A DNA stretch of 64,000 bases. Origin: Verrucomicrobia bacterium S94 (lineage in GTDB: Bacteria > Verrucomicrobiota > Kiritimatiellia > Kiritimatiellales > Pontiellaceae). Where the stretch lies: NCBI GenBank assembly GCA_004299845.1, contig CP036201.1, positions 3,906,001 through 3,970,000 of the forward strand, in the 5' to 3' direction. Positions 63,668-64,000 of this stretch are shown here, in pieces; the stretch's first letter is position 1; each line of letters opens with the position of its first letter. The position numbers were made by a program, and so were the translations under genes. The notes below the pieces were generated by a model. The model did no database searches. It was given only the letters and a program-made list of their open reading frames with translations, and was not told the origin of the DNA.

Positions 63668-64000
63668 TTAAATAGCATAAAGCATAGCGGCCAGGCCGAT
63701 CGAGCCCAGCACGTAGGTCTGGAGATCGCGAGCGGCAAAGGCCAGCGGGTCGTCGTCAATTTCTCCCCGCCAGGCGAGGTGCCAGATGCGGGTAATCCAG
63801 TAGAGGAGCAGTGGGCAGAAAATCCAGAGCAGCTGGGGGGAGGTGTAAAGTTCCGCCACTTTGGCGCTGCCGAGATACATGGTAAACACCAGTACCGAAA
63901 TATAGCCGGCCGAAGAGCCGAACCCGAGCAACAGCGGAAGGTCGTCCACACGGTAACCGCGCTCGCGCATGGCCTGGGCCTCTGCGCCGGCTTCTTTGAT
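63668..64000 (-). CDS. UbiA-family prenyltransferase, C-terminal part only
   Basis: About 110 residues, with the gene running off the right edge. Three hydrophobic segments (GYISVLVFTMYL, LLWIFCPLLLYWITRIW, YVLGSIGLAAMLYAI) and the loop RGEIDDDPLAFAARD match the end of the decaprenyl-phosphate phosphoribosyltransferase-like branch of UbiA proteins, which attach polyprenyl or phosphoribosyl groups to lipid carriers at the membrane. It ends 13 bp before the PfkB gene start, so the two are likely cotranscribed. Confidence 0.75.
   Translation of the reverse strand: MKEAGAEAQAMRERGYRVDDLPLLLGFGSSAGYISVLVFTMYLGSAKVAELYTSPQLLWIFCPLLLYWITRIWHLAWRGEIDDDPLAFAARDLQTYVLGSIGLAAMLYAI

Noticed and set aside
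1-64000. tRNA, rRNA, tmRNA genes and CRISPR arrays
   Set aside because: I looked in all intergenic regions and saw no cloverleaf-like, rRNA-like or regularly spaced repeat sequences; a covariance search would be needed to exclude a missed tRNA.

Overview
The window is dense bacterial chromosome, with most genes in short co-oriented operons. The gene style points to the PVC superphylum, most likely a Kiritimatiellota or Verrucomicrobiota relative. This rests on large secreted proteins with thrombospondin type 3 repeats, a DUF1573 protein, type IV pilus/type II secretion parts split over two loci, class Ia nrdAB with a ferredoxin, and an RpiB-GlyA fusion. The placement is inference; no rRNA or phylogenetic marker was analysed. 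I see no tRNA, rRNA, CRISPR array, prophage or intact insertion sequence.

Layout. 1-3356 (-): secreted protein running off the left edge, with two single-base frameshifts. 3578-9630 (+): DUF1573 protein, then an LCAT-like hydrolase, a lipoprotein and a ~1000-residue membrane protein. 9743-14615 (+): trpS, scpA, scpB, pheA and an M42-type peptidase. 14619-18309 (+): a leucine attenuation leader, then leuA, aroE and a prepilin peptidase. 18374-25340: aldo/keto reductase (+), then rpsU, cbiX-like, pilC/gspF, a hypothetical gene and two tandem pilB/gspE ATPases (-). 25547-27562: an orphan sensor kinase flanked by two copies of a structured element. 27727-29811 (-): fusA. 30124-35592: an accessory stretch with a decayed small gene, a TSP3-repeat secreted protein and partner, a palindromic element, a truncated tatD and a DUF5995-like gene. 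35960-41177 (-): glpD, an AI-2E family permease, and metE behind a cobalamin riboswitch. 41506-45444 (+): NrdR-box-controlled nrdA, nrdB and ferredoxin. 45579-49110 (+): ymdB-like, xseA, xseB and an HtrA protease. 49107-51673 (-): an ExbB/MotA-like channel protein and an unusual one-TM partner. 51903-56883: rsmB, cinA (-), rluD, family 4 uracil-DNA glycosylase, an ECF sigma factor and its likely anti-sigma factor. 56965-59841 (-): sua5, ywlE-like arginine phosphatase and the rpiB-glyA fusion. 59933-62125 (+): priA. 62126-62739: hairpin-rich non-coding region. 62740-64000 (-): PfkB kinase and a partial UbiA-family prenyltransferase.

Several loci carry readable regulation. leuA is preceded by a leucine-codon-rich leader peptide and a terminator with a mutually exclusive antiterminator pairing. 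metE has a B12 riboswitch. nrdA has two NrdR-like palindromes spaced about three helical turns. rpsU has a good sigma-70-type promoter.

A technical pattern runs through the window. Five genes contain six single-base frameshifts in homopolymers: five are repaired by adding one G to a G run, and one by removing one T from a T8 tract. Two of the genes are nrdA, which is normally essential, and a DNA glycosylase. Uncorrected sequencing indels are the simplest explanation, so these genes should be read as probably intact. The best candidates for something new are the paired structured element around the sensor kinase, the hydrolase/lipoprotein/membrane-protein cluster, and the ExbB-like two-gene system.
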